Shown: positions 8,446 through 17,453, counted from the first letter of the stretch. The stretch is 64,000 bases of DNA from Streptomyces griseoviridis (GCF_005222485.1 NZ_CP029078.1:3965501-4029500); one strand, 5' to 3'. Program-made: numbers and translations. The notes: generated by a model not told the origin, from the letters alone.

Positions 8446-11130
8446 TCAGGTGATCCGCGTCAGCTTGGCGCCGAGGCCGGGTTCGGCCAGCTCCCGCTGG
8501 AGCTGGACCGGGACCTTGACGGCGCCGCCGTCACCGTCGCCGACGGTGAGCGTGCCCACCGTGGTGCCGGCCTTCGCGGTGTGCGGGATGTCGCCCGCGT
8601 CGAAGGAGAGCTTCACCTTGAGGCCCGACCAGCCGACCGCGCTGACGTCCTTGGTGACGACGATGGGCGTGTGGCCGCCGAGCCGGTCGTCCACGTACCC
8701 GACGACGTCGCCCTTCTTGAGGATCTTCGCCGACTTCAGGGCGTCCTGGGCGGCGACCATCGCGGTCTTGCTGACCGCGTTGACGGTGTCGATGATCGGC
8801 GCGGTGTGCTGGCCGAGGATCGCGCCGACGACGGTGACGGTCTGGCCGTCGACGTCCTTGGTGGCGGCGAAGAGCAGGTTGCCGCCCGCCTTGGTGGTGG
8901 TGCCGGTCTTGATGCCGAGGGCGCCGTTGTAGGGGACCAGGCGGTTGTAGTTCTGCCAGGTCTGGCCCGACGGGTCCTTCCAGCTGGGCAGCCGGGTGAT
9001 CTCCATCAGCGCCGGGATCCGCACCAGCTCGTTGCCCAGCTTCACCTGGTCCTCGGCGGTGGAGACGGTGGTCTCCTTGAGGCCGGAGGCGTCGGTGTAC
9101 GTGGTGTTCTCCATGCCGAGTTCCTTGGCGGTGTCGTTCATCTTCTTGATGAACTCCGCCTCGGAGCCCGCGTCCCAGCGGGCGAGGAGCCGCGCGATGT
9201 TGTTCGCCGACGGGATCATGATGGCCGACAGCGCGTCCCGCTCGGTGAGGACGTCACCGGCCTTGACGGTGTTGAGCGTGGACTCACCGTCCTTGTCGTA
9301 GCCGCCCTCCTTCTCCGCGAGGGCGTCCACCTTGATCTTCTCGCCGTCCGAGCCCGACTTCATCGGGTGGTCCTTGAGGACGATGTACGCCGTCATCGCC
9401 TTCGCGACGGAGCCGATGGCGACCGGCGTCTGCTTGCCGAAGGCGCCCATCGTGCCGATGCCGTTCACGTCCATGCTGCCCTGTCCCTCGGACGGCCAGG
9501 GGAGCTGCGCCTGGCTGCCGTCGAAGGTGTAGGAGTCGGCGGCGGTGAGCGCGAGGGTGGGCGTCGGCAGCGGCCGGAAAGCCTGCGCGATCGCGAACAC
9601 GAGGATCAGGAGCAGGACCAGCGGGGTCCAGATCTTGACCCGCCTGACCAGAGTGCGGACCGGGGTCTGCGGGGGCGGCGGGGTGTTGGTCAGCTCGGCC
9701 AGCAGATCCAGCGGCGGCTTCGGCGGCAGCGGCTGCTGGGTGGTCAGCTCCGGGCCGACCTGCGGCACGGACCTGGTGGCGCCCGCGGCGGGCGGGCGGC
9801 CCTGCGGCTCGTCGAGCGGCTTGAGCGCGACGAACTTGCTGGCCCGCTCGGCACCGGTACCGAGCTTCAGCATCGTGGTCGGCTGATCGACCTCGGGCTT
9901 CGCCGGCCGGGGCGCCTTGAAGACGGTGGTGGGGTGGTCGAGGGGTTCGGGGGCGGGGTCGTCGCCGGGGGCGATGCCTGAGTCCGGGTCGGTGTCGGTG
10001 TCGGTGTCGGCGGCCGGGGCGGTCTTGGCGTCGTCGCCCGGGGTGGCCTCGGTGGGCTCGGGCTTCTTGGCGGCGGCCTTGGGCTGAGACTCGGGCTCAG
10101 GCTCGGACTCGGGCTTCGCGTCCGTGGCGCCGGACTTGGGCGCGGGGGACGGCGCCTTCGGGGCGTCACCGTCACGGTCCCCGTCACCGCGGTCGGCGGA
10201 CTCGTCGGCGGCGGGCTCGGCGGCGGAGGCGGCGGGAGCGGCGGCGCCGGGGGCCGTGGGGGCCGCGGGAGTCGCGGGAGTCGCGGGGGTCTTGGCCGCC
10301 TCGGGCGCCTCAGCGGTCTTGGCCGCCTCGGGAGTTTTGCCGTTCCCGGGAGCCTTGCCGTTCGCGGGAGCCTTGCCGTCCTCGGGGGTGTCGGTGTCGC
10401 CCGGGGCGGGCCCGGTGCCGTCCGTAGCGGGCCTGGTGCCGTCCGTGGCGGGCTCGGAGGGGCTTGACGGGGTCTCGTCACCCTCGGCGGCGTCAGCGGG
10501 CGCTGTGGGCGCCTCCGGGGCCTCTGGTGCCCCGGTGGCTTCGGCGCCGGGGGCGGTGGGTGCGGTGGGGCGCGGCGCGGCCTTCCCCGCGTCGCCCTTG
10601 CCGGCCTTGCCGGCCTGCGTGTCCTCGTCGCCCTTGCCGGCCTGGGTGTCCTCGGCGCCCTTACCGGCCGGCCCGGCGTCGCCCCGCGCGGGGGCGGGGA
10701 CCTTCGCGCGGGCCTCCGCCTTGCCGCCGGCGTCATTGCCGGCCTGGGCGGCCTTGCCGTCGGTGGGCTTCGCGTCGATGGACCCGGGGGCCTCGGCCGG
10801 TTCGGGCGCCTCGGGGTCGGCGCCCCGGCGCACCCACGCGGCGGCGACGGCCTCCGGCACCTCGGCGCCGCCCGCGCCCGTGCCGGTCTCCTCGGGGCGC
10901 TCCTCGTCGGAGGCGGCCATGTCCGCGTCCCGTACCGCGAAGACGCGGGTCGCCGTGTCCACCCCGCCCGTGCGGGCGGCCCCGGATTCCGGTTCCCTCG
11001 TCATGCCGGCGCGCGGATCCTGTGAACCGCGGCCCTCGTTCCTGGATCCGGGAACCGAACCCTTGCTCCCCGACGTCGGTTCTGCCGACGACTCGCGCTG
11101 CTTCGACCTGTCGGGGGACTCGCCCGCCAC
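8446..11130 (-). CDS. D-alanyl-D-alanine carboxypeptidase with long disordered N-terminus
   Basis: The GTG at 11130 lies five bases after AGGAGG, whereas an in-frame ATG at 11151 has no ribosome binding site. The product is 894 residues. The first 460 or so are Ala/Pro/Glu/Lys/Thr-rich low complexity. One membrane segment (LVLLLILVFAIAQAF) follows and then an extracytoplasmic serine peptidase S11 domain. Its active-site motifs are visible: SVAK (SxxK), SANNIARL (SxN) and IKTGTTTKAGG (KTG). Family role: trimming the terminal D-Ala of peptidoglycan pentapeptides. The long Pro/Ala tail is predicted cytosolic. Similar tails occur in Streptomyces PBP5-like proteins, but this one is extreme. The repetitive DNA creates long spurious frames on both strands. 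Confidence 0.9.
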   Translation of the reverse strand: MAGESPDRSKQRESSAEPTSGSKGSVPGSRNEGRGSQDPRAGMTREPESGAARTGGVDTATRVFAVRDADMAASDEERPEETGTGAGGAEVPEAVAAAWVRRGADPEAPEPAEAPGSIDAKPTDGKAAQAGNDAGGKAEARAKVPAPARGDAGPAGKGAEDTQAGKGDEDTQAGKAGKGDAGKAAPRPTAPTAPGAEATGAPEAPEAPTAPADAAEGDETPSSPSEPATDGTRPATDGTGPAPGDTDTPEDGKAPANGKAPGNGKTPEAAKTAEAPEAAKTPATPATPAAPTAPGAAAPAASAAEPAADESADRGDGDRDGDAPKAPSPAPKSGATDAKPESEPEPESQPKAAAKKPEPTEATPGDDAKTAPAADTDTDTDPDSGIAPGDDPAPEPLDHPTTVFKAPRPAKPEVDQPTTMLKLGTGAERASKFVALKPLDEPQGRPPAAGATRSVPQVGPELTTQQPLPPKPPLDLLAELTNTPPPPQTPVRTLVRRVKIWTPLVLLLILVFAIAQAFRPLPTPTLALTAADSYTFDGSQAQLPWPSEGQGSMDVNGIGTMGAFGKQTPVAIGSVAKAMTAYIVLKDHPMKSGSDGEKIKVDALAEKEGGYDKDGESTLNTVKAGDVLTERDALSAIMIPSANNIARLLARWDAGSEAEFIKKMNDTAKELGMENTTYTDASGLKETTVSTAEDQVKLGNELVRIPALMEITRLPSWKDPSGQTWQNYNRLVPYNGALGIKTGTTTKAGGNLLFAATKDVDGQTVTVVGAILGQHTAPIIDTVNAVSKTAMVAAQDALKSAKILKKGDVVGYVDDRLGGHTPIVVTKDVSAVGWSGLKVKLSFDAGDIPHTAKAGTTVGTLTVGDGDGGAVKVPVQLQRELAEPGLGAKLTRIT

Positions 11131-11363
11131 CGATGCCTCCTCATGCCGCACGACGTGTGCGGTCTACCGAACAGTGAACCGCCGCCCGCGACAGCGCTCC
11201 AGCGCGCTGTCCGAACCATGTACCAGTGTCCTGTGTGTGGACCTGGCTGAAGCGGTAGACGAGAACGACATACCTACCGGTTCCCTTACGAACAGGTCAC
11301 GCACCCTCGACAGACCAATGTGAGAGGGGTCACCCTGTCTGTCATCCACGCGGGGAGGCATGG

Positions 11364-12107
11364 ATGGGCAGGAGCCGCAGAACAATTCCGGAAGAGCTTC
11401 TGTTGCTGGCTTTGGACCCGGCCACGGGTACCACCGCACAGCCGCAGTCGCTCGACCTCGGCCTGGCCGGAGCGCAGCTAGTAGAGCTCGCGCTGGCCGG
11501 TCGGATAGCCCCAGACGGGGATCGTATCGCCGTGGTGGCACCACGGCCGACCGGAGATCCGACTCTGGACTGCGCGTTGGAGCTGCTGCGAAGGCGTGGC
11601 GCTCCGGTCCGGGCGGTCCATTGGATCGGCGGGCCCCGACTGGGGCTGCGCCAGACGTACCTCTCGCATCTGGAACGGTGCGGCATGGTTGCCGCCGTGC
11701 CGGGACAGATGTGCGGAGTGCTGCCGACGACTCGTTACCAGGCGACGGACACCGCCATCAGCCGGGAGATCAAGTCCCGGCTGGACTCAGCGATCCGCAC
11801 CGGCGTCCCGCCGGACCCGCGGACCGCGGCGCTCGCCGCCCTGGCCCACGCTGTCGGCCTCGGCAAGCACCTGTATCCGGGCAACGAGGGTCGCTCCTCG
11901 CGCTCCCGGCTACGGGATCTGATCAGGCACGACCCGATGGGCGGCCTCGTGGCGCACGCCGTGATGGACGTCCAGAACGGCGCGGTGGCACAGCCTCGTC
12001 GCAATCCGGCCCCGGCCGGACCGACCAGGCCGTCCGCACCGGAGCCCGCGCGCGGTGTTCCGATGCAGCCGCGCCGGGGTTCGATGGCGCGCGTCGTGGC
12101 TCACTGA
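11364..12107 (+). CDS. GPP34/GOLPH3-family protein
   Basis: The ATG at 11364 follows GGGGAGG. The 247-residue protein begins RTIPEELLLLALDPATG and continues LDLGLAGAQLVELALAGRI, the recognisable N-terminal core of the GPP34 (GOLPH3/Vps74) family. It ends in a basic, Pro-rich tail. Eukaryotic members bind phosphatidylinositol-4-phosphate and sort Golgi enzymes. Streptomyces encode many bacterial homologues with no agreed function, so peripheral membrane binding is only family-level inference. It is divergent from the carboxypeptidase gene over about 230 bases in which I recognise no clear operator. Confidence 0.85.
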   Translation: MGRSRRTIPEELLLLALDPATGTTAQPQSLDLGLAGAQLVELALAGRIAPDGDRIAVVAPRPTGDPTLDCALELLRRRGAPVRAVHWIGGPRLGLRQTYLSHLERCGMVAAVPGQMCGVLPTTRYQATDTAISREIKSRLDSAIRTGVPPDPRTAALAALAHAVGLGKHLYPGNEGRSSRSRLRDLIRHDPMGGLVAHAVMDVQNGAVAQPRRNPAPAGPTRPSAPEPARGVPMQPRRGSMARVVAH

Positions 12108-12268
12108 GCCGCGGTTCAACGACGCACGGCGGCGAGAGCCGTCACACAGTTCCATACGCCGTACCCGAGTCCCCATGATCCGGTTCGGGAGCCGCCGGTC
12201 CGCGCGGGCGGCGGGATCGCACGTCGGCCGTCCACGAGGGCGGCCGGCGGAAGGTCCCGCCGACCCGC

Positions 12269-12306
12269 GCGGCCGCATGGGCGCGGCCGGCCGCCAAGGC
12301 CCTTTT
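12269..12306 (+). terminator. Possible terminator of the GPP34 gene with T-run
   Basis: GCGGCCG (12269-12275) can pair with CGGCCGC (12288-12294), followed after a short gap by CCCTTTTTCC, one of the few T-runs in the window. It lies about 160 bases beyond the GPP34 stop codon. Confidence 0.4.
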
Positions 12307-12410
12307 TCCTCGCGCCTGTTGTCCGGCGGGTGCCCGTCCGGTGCCGTGAACTGGCGTGTACGCACCGCATATCAACCGTTTCCCAGCGGTAGTGAGCACC
12401 TTGGTGGCAG

Positions 12411-12426
12411 TCTGCTCAACAGCAGA
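12411..12426. promoter_or_regulatory. Inverted repeat upstream of the HTH regulator gene
   Basis: TCTGCT-CAAC-AGCAGA is a perfect 6-base inverted repeat about 48 bases before the GTG of the HTH gene. It could be an autoregulatory site. Nothing but position and symmetry supports this. Confidence 0.35.
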
Positions 12427-12473
12427 TACGCAAAGTGGCAGGTATGTGGCACGTAGCCGGAGGTGCACGTCTC

Positions 12474-13331
12474 GTGGCGTCCAATGTCAATCCCACCGTC
12501 CGGCGACGGAGGCTGGGTCAGGAACTTCGTCGGCTCCGCGAGATCAAGGGCATGACGGCGGAAGAGGTCGCCGAACGCCTGCTGGTCTCGCAGTCGAAGA
12601 TCAGCCGGCTGGAGAACGGCCGGCGCAGTATCAGCCAGCGCGACGTGCGCGATCTGTGCGGGGTCTACGAGGTGGAGGACCACCGGATAGTCGACTCCCT
12701 GATGCAGATGGCCAAGGACTCGCGCCAGCAGGGCTGGTGGCACTCGTTCGGTGACATCCCGTACAGCGTCTACATCGGTCTGGAGACGGACGCGGCGAGT
12801 CTGCGGGTGTACGACCCGCAGGTGGTGCCGGGGCTGTTGCAGACCCGGGAGTACGCGGAGGCGCTGATCGCGGGCGCGCTGCCCGAGACGGCGCCCGCGG
12901 ATGTCGAGAAGCGGGTCCAGGTGCGGATGCGTCGGCAGGAGCGGATCACGGCGGTGGACAATCCGCTGCGGCTGTGGACGGTGATGGACGAGGCGGCGCT
13001 GCACCGGAAGGTGGGCAACAACGCGCTGATGCGGGCCCAGTTGGACCTGCTGGTCGAGCACTCGCAGCTGCCGCATGTGACGGTGCAGGTGATCCCGTTC
13101 GACATGGGCGCGCATCCGGGGCTCAACGGGCAGTACGCGATCCTGGAGTTCCCCGACGCGGCGGACTCGAACGTCGTCTACATCGAGGGCGTCACCAGCG
13201 ATCTGTATCTGGAGAAGGCGAACGACGTCCAGAAGTACAGCGTGATGTACGAGCACTTGAGGGCGCAGGCGCTCAACCCGGACCAGTCGCGGCAGTACAT
13301 CGCGGACGTCGCGAAGACGTACACGCGGTGA
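12474..13331 (+). CDS. XRE-family HTH regulator with DUF5753 domain
   Basis: The GTG at 12474 follows GGAGG by ten bases, and the protein then starts ASNVNPTVRRRRLGQEL. It is 285 residues. An XRE helix-turn-helix lies at about residues 12-68 (EEVAERLLVSQSKISRLENG), then a DUF5753 domain with the hallmark VVPGLLQTREYAEAL. Such proteins pair with small DUF397 proteins (as in the whiJ-type developmental loci of Streptomyces). The next gene, 236 bases downstream, is a DUF397 protein. DNA binding follows from the family; the target is unknown. Confidence 0.9.
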   Translation: MASNVNPTVRRRRLGQELRRLREIKGMTAEEVAERLLVSQSKISRLENGRRSISQRDVRDLCGVYEVEDHRIVDSLMQMAKDSRQQGWWHSFGDIPYSVYIGLETDAASLRVYDPQVVPGLLQTREYAEALIAGALPETAPADVEKRVQVRMRRQERITAVDNPLRLWTVMDEAALHRKVGNNALMRAQLDLLVEHSQLPHVTVQVIPFDMGAHPGLNGQYAILEFPDAADSNVVYIEGVTSDLYLEKANDVQKYSVMYEHLRAQALNPDQSRQYIADVAKTYTR

Positions 13332-13566
13332 GGGCCCCCGGCCACCGGGAGGGTCGCGCAAGGTACACCTTCCCGGGCCGGGAGCGGAAGACCCGATTGG
13401 AATATGCCATCCGGTCGAGTGAATAGTCTCTTCGTAGACCAGGGAGTGCGAGTAGCTTCGAATCACGCCAGCGAGCACCGAGGTTGGCGTGAACCGCGGT
13501 GGCGGTTCCGACTCGGACCCGGCACTCGGTGACAAGCAACTCACCAACTGGCAATGCGGAGCAAAA

Positions 13567-13758
13567 ATGGCTATTCGTCAGGGCGCCACGGACACGTGGA
13601 CCAAGTCGTCGTACTCCACCGGAAACGGCGCGTGCGTCGAGATCAAGTCCCCTGTCGTCGCGGCGATGGCCGTGCGCGACTCGAAGGTGACCGACGGGCC
13701 GACGCTGGCCTTCCCGGCGGACGCCTGGAACACCTTCGTCACCTCCGTCAAGGGCTAG
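13567..13758 (+). CDS. DUF397 small protein
   Basis: The ATG at 13567 (MAIRQGATDTWTKSSYS) follows a GCGGAG motif. A longer frame from 13489 exists, but the extra residues do not resemble the family. The 63-residue product has the DUF397 core: WTKSSYSTGNGACVEI, then MAVRDSKVTDGPTLAF and a closing Trp. DUF397 proteins act with the neighbouring XRE regulator, possibly as antagonists or co-regulators, as described for whiJ-type loci. It belongs functionally with the HTH gene just upstream. Confidence 0.85.
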   Translation: MAIRQGATDTWTKSSYSTGNGACVEIKSPVVAAMAVRDSKVTDGPTLAFPADAWNTFVTSVKG

Positions 13759-13821
13759 GCAGACGGCGCTACCGATTCCCGGCCGCCCTTCACGGCGACA
13801 ACTTCACACGCAGCACAGCAT

Positions 13822-13862
13822 GAGCCCTCTCGACCAGCCCGCCGTCCTTGCCGAGGGGGCTC
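13822..13862. terminator. Bidirectional terminator hairpin
   Basis: GAGCCCTCTCG (13822-13832) pairs with CGAGGGGGCTC (13852-13862), an 11-base-pair stem with one G-U pair and a 19-base loop. It lies between the convergent DUF397 gene and the conserved gene ending at 13902, so it can serve both. Confidence 0.6.
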
Positions 13863-13901
13863 GGCCTGTGCCCGCCGACGACGCGTGAGCGGGCGGGTTG
13901 C

Positions 13902-14741
13902 CTAGCGCAGGCGGTCGACGTAGCGGTCGGTGCCCGGCACGGTCGGGATGAACGGTGCCACCAACTCCAGTCTCCCCAGGCCCGTTTCGGCGATCGTCTC
14001 GTCCAGACCGGTGAAGTGGTCGTCCCAGCACTCGCGCGGGTCGCGTTCGAGGAACCACAGCAGGGTCAGCCGGGTGTCGACACCCTCGACCTGCTTCACG
14101 TACGTCATGCGGTCGCCCGGCAGCGGGGTCGGCCGGAAGACGGTCACCATCGCCGCGGGTGAGCCCGCGAGCCGCCTCGGCAGCAGGCGTGAGCGCAGCC
14201 GGTCGAGCAACTCCGGGCGTTTCTCAGGGGTTTCGGCGTCGATCACTTCGAGGACGAGGCCCGCGTAGGGGTGGTCGAGGGCGTGGAGGTCGCGCGGGCC
14301 CGCCGCGCCGTCCCGGTAGAGCGTCGTCTCGCGGTCCTGGAACGCGGTGAAGACGTGGGTGCGCTCCTGGTGGACGCGGGCGTCGCGGTTGAGGCGGCGG
14401 TTGATCGCCACGGTCCACTTCATGTGGTCGGCGTACCGGCCCTCGGTGATCCAGTACGTGGAGAGGTAGCAGCCGGCCGTGACCGGCTGGGCGATCGCCG
14501 ACTTCTCCGGGTAGCGCAGGAGTTGCAGGTCCCTGGTGGCCACCCAGCGGCGTCCCGCGTACATCCAGGGCATGGCCATCGCGCCGGCGTAGTAGTGGTC
14601 GTCCTCGTACCAGCGGTTGTACGCGTACTCGTGGCCCGGGTGCGGTTCGACCAGGGTGATCAGGGCGTGCCCGGGACGCACTCCGTACGGCCCGACGGCG
14701 GCCAGTTCGCCGTAGGTCTCGCTGCGGGTGTCCTCGCTCAT
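13902..14741 (-). CDS. Conserved protein of unknown function in the palindrome regulon
   Basis: The 279-residue soluble protein has no signal peptide. Its N-terminal part (LVEPHPGHEYAYNRWYEDDHYYAG) resembles a dimeric alpha-beta barrel and is rich in aromatic residues. A second similar segment (GVDTRLTLLWFLERDPRECW) suggests two fused barrel repeats. I do not recognise a named family. It is divergent from an SDR gene, and the only shared regulatory element is a perfect 17-base palindrome that also precedes CoA-ester and LLM genes elsewhere in the window. A role in the same catabolic pathway is inferred from that, for example as a small-molecule binding protein, isomerase or monooxygenase-like protein. 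Confidence 0.65.
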   Translation of the reverse strand: MSEDTRSETYGELAAVGPYGVRPGHALITLVEPHPGHEYAYNRWYEDDHYYAGAMAMPWMYAGRRWVATRDLQLLRYPEKSAIAQPVTAGCYLSTYWITEGRYADHMKWTVAINRRLNRDARVHQERTHVFTAFQDRETTLYRDGAAGPRDLHALDHPYAGLVLEVIDAETPEKRPELLDRLRSRLLPRRLAGSPAAMVTVFRPTPLPGDRMTYVKQVEGVDTRLTLLWFLERDPRECWDDHFTGLDETIAETGLGRLELVAPFIPTVPGTDRYVDRLR

Positions 14742-14771
14742 GCGGTTCCCCTTTCTCGCGGTCGCCCATAC

Positions 14772-14788
14772 TCTGACGCTCCGTCAGA
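14772..14788. promoter_or_regulatory. Palindromic operator TCTGACGCTCCGTCAGA (site 1)
   Basis: This is a perfect 7-3-7 palindrome between the divergent conserved gene (start 14741) and SDR gene (start 14833). The identical 17-mer is found at 36081-36097, and close variants precede four more catabolic promoters. Size and symmetry fit a TetR-type repressor site. Confidence 0.75.
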
Positions 14789-14832
14789 TGATTGGCCAGG
14801 GCCGTAGGGCGCCCGATCCGGGGAGGTTTTCG

Positions 14833-15621
14833 ATGTCGCTGCTCACGGGCAGGACGGTCGTGGTGTCGGGGGTCGGGGCGGGGCTCGGCCATCAGGTGGC
14901 GGCGGCCGTGGTGCGCGACGGCGGGAACGCGGTGCTCGGGGCGCGCACGGAGGAGAACCTCGCACGGAGCGCCTCCGCCATCGACCCGCGGGGCGCGCAC
15001 ACCGCGTACCGGCCGACGGACATCACCGACGAGGCGCAGTGCGAGGCGCTGGCGGCGCTCGCCGTGGAGCGGTTCGGGCGGATCGACGCGGTCGTCCAAG
15101 TGGCGGCCTGGGACAGCTATTTCGGTGGTCTCGAGGATGCGGATTTCGCCACCTGGCAGTCGGTGATCGACGTGAATCTGCTGGGGTCGCTGCGGATCGC
15201 GCGGGCGTGTCTGCCGGGGCTGCGGGCGGCGGGCGGCGGGTCGGTGGTGTTCATCGGGACGCAGTCGTCGGTGGCGGCGCCCTCGCAGGTGCGGCAGGCG
15301 GCGTACGCGGCGTCCAAGGGGGCGCTGACGAGCGCGATGTACTCGCTGGCGCGGGAGTTGGGCCCGCACCGGATCCGGGTGAACACGGTGCTGCCGGGCT
15401 GGATGTGGGGGCCGCCGGTACGGGCCTACGTGCAGTTCACCGCGGCGACCGAAGGGGTACCTGAGGAGGAGGTGCTCGGCCGGCTGAGTTCCCGGATGGC
15501 GTTGCCCGACCTGGCGACCGACGGGGACGTGGCGGACGCGGCGGTGTTCCTGGCGTCGGACCGGGCGCGGGCGATCACGGGTCAGTCGTTGCTGGTCAAC
15601 GCGGGGGAGTTGATGCGTTAG
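14833..15621 (+). CDS. SDR-family oxidoreductase (palindrome regulon)
   Basis: The ATG at 14833 follows GGGGAGG. A longer frame from 14728 would cross the operator and is rejected. The product is 262 residues and has a Rossmann nucleotide motif VSGVGAGLGH (residues 11-20). The catalytic set is visible as Ser145 or Ser146 (GTQSS), Tyr158 and Lys162 (YAASK). The usual NNAG motif is replaced by QVAAW, an uncommon variation. It ends with AITGQSLLVNAGELMR, as in FabG-like enzymes. It likely oxidises or reduces a hydroxyl/keto group in the pathway controlled by the shared palindrome. The substrate is unknown. Confidence 0.85.
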   Translation: MSLLTGRTVVVSGVGAGLGHQVAAAVVRDGGNAVLGARTEENLARSASAIDPRGAHTAYRPTDITDEAQCEALAALAVERFGRIDAVVQVAAWDSYFGGLEDADFATWQSVIDVNLLGSLRIARACLPGLRAAGGGSVVFIGTQSSVAAPSQVRQAAYAASKGALTSAMYSLARELGPHRIRVNTVLPGWMWGPPVRAYVQFTAATEGVPEEEVLGRLSSRMALPDLATDGDVADAAVFLASDRARAITGQSLLVNAGELMR

Positions 15622-15780
15622 GCGCTTCGGACGGCATCCTCAGTTCATCCATATCCGTGAACACGGGCCATCGTCCGGAACATTTTTACTGTCTCTTGAC
15701 CTTCCGCTCGGTTGCCGTGAGCACGTCACCCCGCCCAGAGTTCACATGCCCGAACCGGCGGTGAACCTGGAAGGGGACCC

Positions 15781-17352
15781 ATGAACAGTCTCGACTGGGC
15801 TGTGCTCATCGGCTACTTCGGCGTGATGATCGCGATCGGTGTCTGGTCCCACAAGCGGGTCGACGACGTCAGCGACTTCTTCACCGCCGGCGGCAAGATG
15901 CCCTGGTGGCTGTCCGGCATCTCGCACCACATGTCGGGCTACAGCGCGGTGATGTTCACCGGGTACGCCGGTATCGCCTACACCTACGGCGTCACGTCGT
16001 TCATCACCTGGTCCTTCCCGATCGCGCTGGGCATCGCCATCGGGTCGAAGCTGTTCGCGCCGCGCGTCAACCGGCTGCGCTCCCGGCTGCACGTGGCCTC
16101 CCCGCTCGAATACCTCAAGAACCGCTACAACCTCGGCACCCAACAGGCCCTCGCCTGGTCCGGGATGCTGCTGAAGATCGTCGACGTGGGCGCCAAGTGG
16201 GCCGCCATCGCCACCCTGTTGTCGGTCTTCACCGGCATCTCCCTCAACCAGGGCATCCTCATCACCGGCGCAATCACCGCCGTCTACTGCACGATCGGCG
16301 GCCTGTGGGCGGACGCGCTCACCGAACTCGGCCAGTTCGTCATCCAGTTGCTGGCCGGGGTCGCGATGTTCGTCGCCGTCGTGCTGAAGCTGAGCGACAA
16401 GGGCATCGGGTTCCTCGGCGCCTGGGACGAACCCGCCCTGCACGGCCACGGCAAGCCGCTGGTCGGCCCGTACGGCACCGTGTTCCTGCTCGCGTTCCTG
16501 TTCATCAAGCTGTTCGAGTACAACGGCGGCATGCTCAACCAGGCCCAGCGCTACATGGCGACGGGCAGCCCCCGGGAGGCCGAGCGCTCCGCGCGGCTCT
16601 CGGCGATCCTGTGGCTGGTCTGGCCCATCGTGCTGTTCTTCCCGATGTGGATGTCGCCGCTGCTGGTCCAGGCGGAGAAGCCCGACGGCTCCGACGCGTA
16701 CGCCCTGATGACCGAACAGCTGTTGCCGCACGGCCTGTTGGGCCTGGTCATCGTCGGCTTCTTCTCGCACACCATGGCCATGTGCTCCTCCGACGCCAAC
16801 GCCATCGCCGCAGTCTTCACCCGGGACGTGGCACCGGTGCTCTCCCGGCAGGCCCGGGGCTGGAACGCGCGGTCGGGGCTGATCGCGGCCCGCGTCACCA
16901 CCGTCGTCTTCCTCGGTCTGTCGATGGCGGTGGCCACGCAGGTCAACTCCCCCGCGTTCAAGGACATCATCACGGTCGTCATCAAGTGGGTCGCCGGTCT
17001 GATGGGCCCGATCGCCATCCCGATGATGCTCGGCCTGCTGCGCCCCTTCCGCCGCTCGGGACCGACCGCCGCGCTCACCAGCTGGGCCATGGGCCTGCTC
17101 GCGTTCTGGCTGGTGAACTACCCGATCAACTGGAGTGTGGACGGCGGGGTCCCGCTGGAGTACCAGGTGTCGATCCCGCTGGCCGTCTCGCTCGTCCTCT
17201 ACGTCCTGATCGGCTACCTGAAGCCGGAGGACACCCCGGAACGCCTGGCGATCATCGAACGCGTCAACACGGACGGCGACTCGGCCGCGGCGACGGTACC
17301 GGCCCCGGCGGGCGCGGCGGACGGCACGGTGTCCGCGCGGACCCCGGAGTGA
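15781..17352 (+). CDS. Sodium:solute symporter (SSS family)
   Basis: The ATG at 15781 follows GGAAGGGG. The 523-residue membrane protein has about 13 helices and begins with the family signature (IGVWSHKRVDDVSDFFTAGGKMPWW, the region linking helices 1 and 2). It ends with a charged cytoplasmic tail. Members import sugars, organic acids, amino acids or related solutes with sodium. The substrate is not evident. It follows the SDR gene by 159 bases, in which I see no palindrome copy, so membership in the catabolic regulon is open. Tandem 22-base repeats start at its stop codon. Confidence 0.9.
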   Translation: MNSLDWAVLIGYFGVMIAIGVWSHKRVDDVSDFFTAGGKMPWWLSGISHHMSGYSAVMFTGYAGIAYTYGVTSFITWSFPIALGIAIGSKLFAPRVNRLRSRLHVASPLEYLKNRYNLGTQQALAWSGMLLKIVDVGAKWAAIATLLSVFTGISLNQGILITGAITAVYCTIGGLWADALTELGQFVIQLLAGVAMFVAVVLKLSDKGIGFLGAWDEPALHGHGKPLVGPYGTVFLLAFLFIKLFEYNGGMLNQAQRYMATGSPREAERSARLSAILWLVWPIVLFFPMWMSPLLVQAEKPDGSDAYALMTEQLLPHGLLGLVIVGFFSHTMAMCSSDANAIAAVFTRDVAPVLSRQARGWNARSGLIAARVTTVVFLGLSMAVATQVNSPAFKDIITVVIKWVAGLMGPIAIPMMLGLLRPFRRSGPTAALTSWAMGLLAFWLVNYPINWSVDGGVPLEYQVSIPLAVSLVLYVLIGYLKPEDTPERLAIIERVNTDGDSAAATVPAPAGAADGTVSARTPE

Positions 17353-17416
17353 CCGCCGGGTGACCCGAGGACGACCGTCCGGTGACCCGGGGACGACCGC
17401 CGGGTGACCCCTGAGT
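17351..17416. repeat. Three 22-base tandem repeats at the symporter stop codon
   Basis: The units start at 17351, 17373 and 17395. Each carries a GACCG-CGGGTGACCC core, with a few substitutions in units two and three. The first unit overlaps the stop codon of the symporter gene. Confidence 0.8.
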
Positions 17417-17431
17417 GAACCCTGCCAGCCT

Positions 17432-17453
17432 CCGCTATCCCCTCGGATAGCGG
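17432..17453. terminator. Hairpin over the ADP-ribosylglycohydrolase stop codon
   Basis: CCGCTATCC-CCTC-GGATAGCGG is a perfect 9-base-pair stem that includes the stop codon of the minus-strand gene. It lies between convergent genes and could terminate both. Confidence 0.55.

Larger units (their letters stand above)
12108..12473. other. Non-coding stretch between the GPP34 and HTH genes
   Basis: No convincing reading frame occurs in these 366 bases; the frames present are fragments with atypical composition. The stretch holds a possible terminator (12269-12306), a small inverted repeat (12411-12426) and the ribosome binding site of the next gene. Confidence 0.5.

Noticed and set aside
10124-11323. 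399-codon plus-strand frame opposite the carboxypeptidase tail
   Set aside because: Ala/Ser/Pro-rich shadow of the repetitive low-complexity coding region. The minus-strand frame carries the peptidase domain.
15643-15662. GTTCA-TGAAC inverted repeat upstream of the symporter
   Set aside because: Five-base arms with a ten-base spacer are expected by chance, and no second copy was seen.
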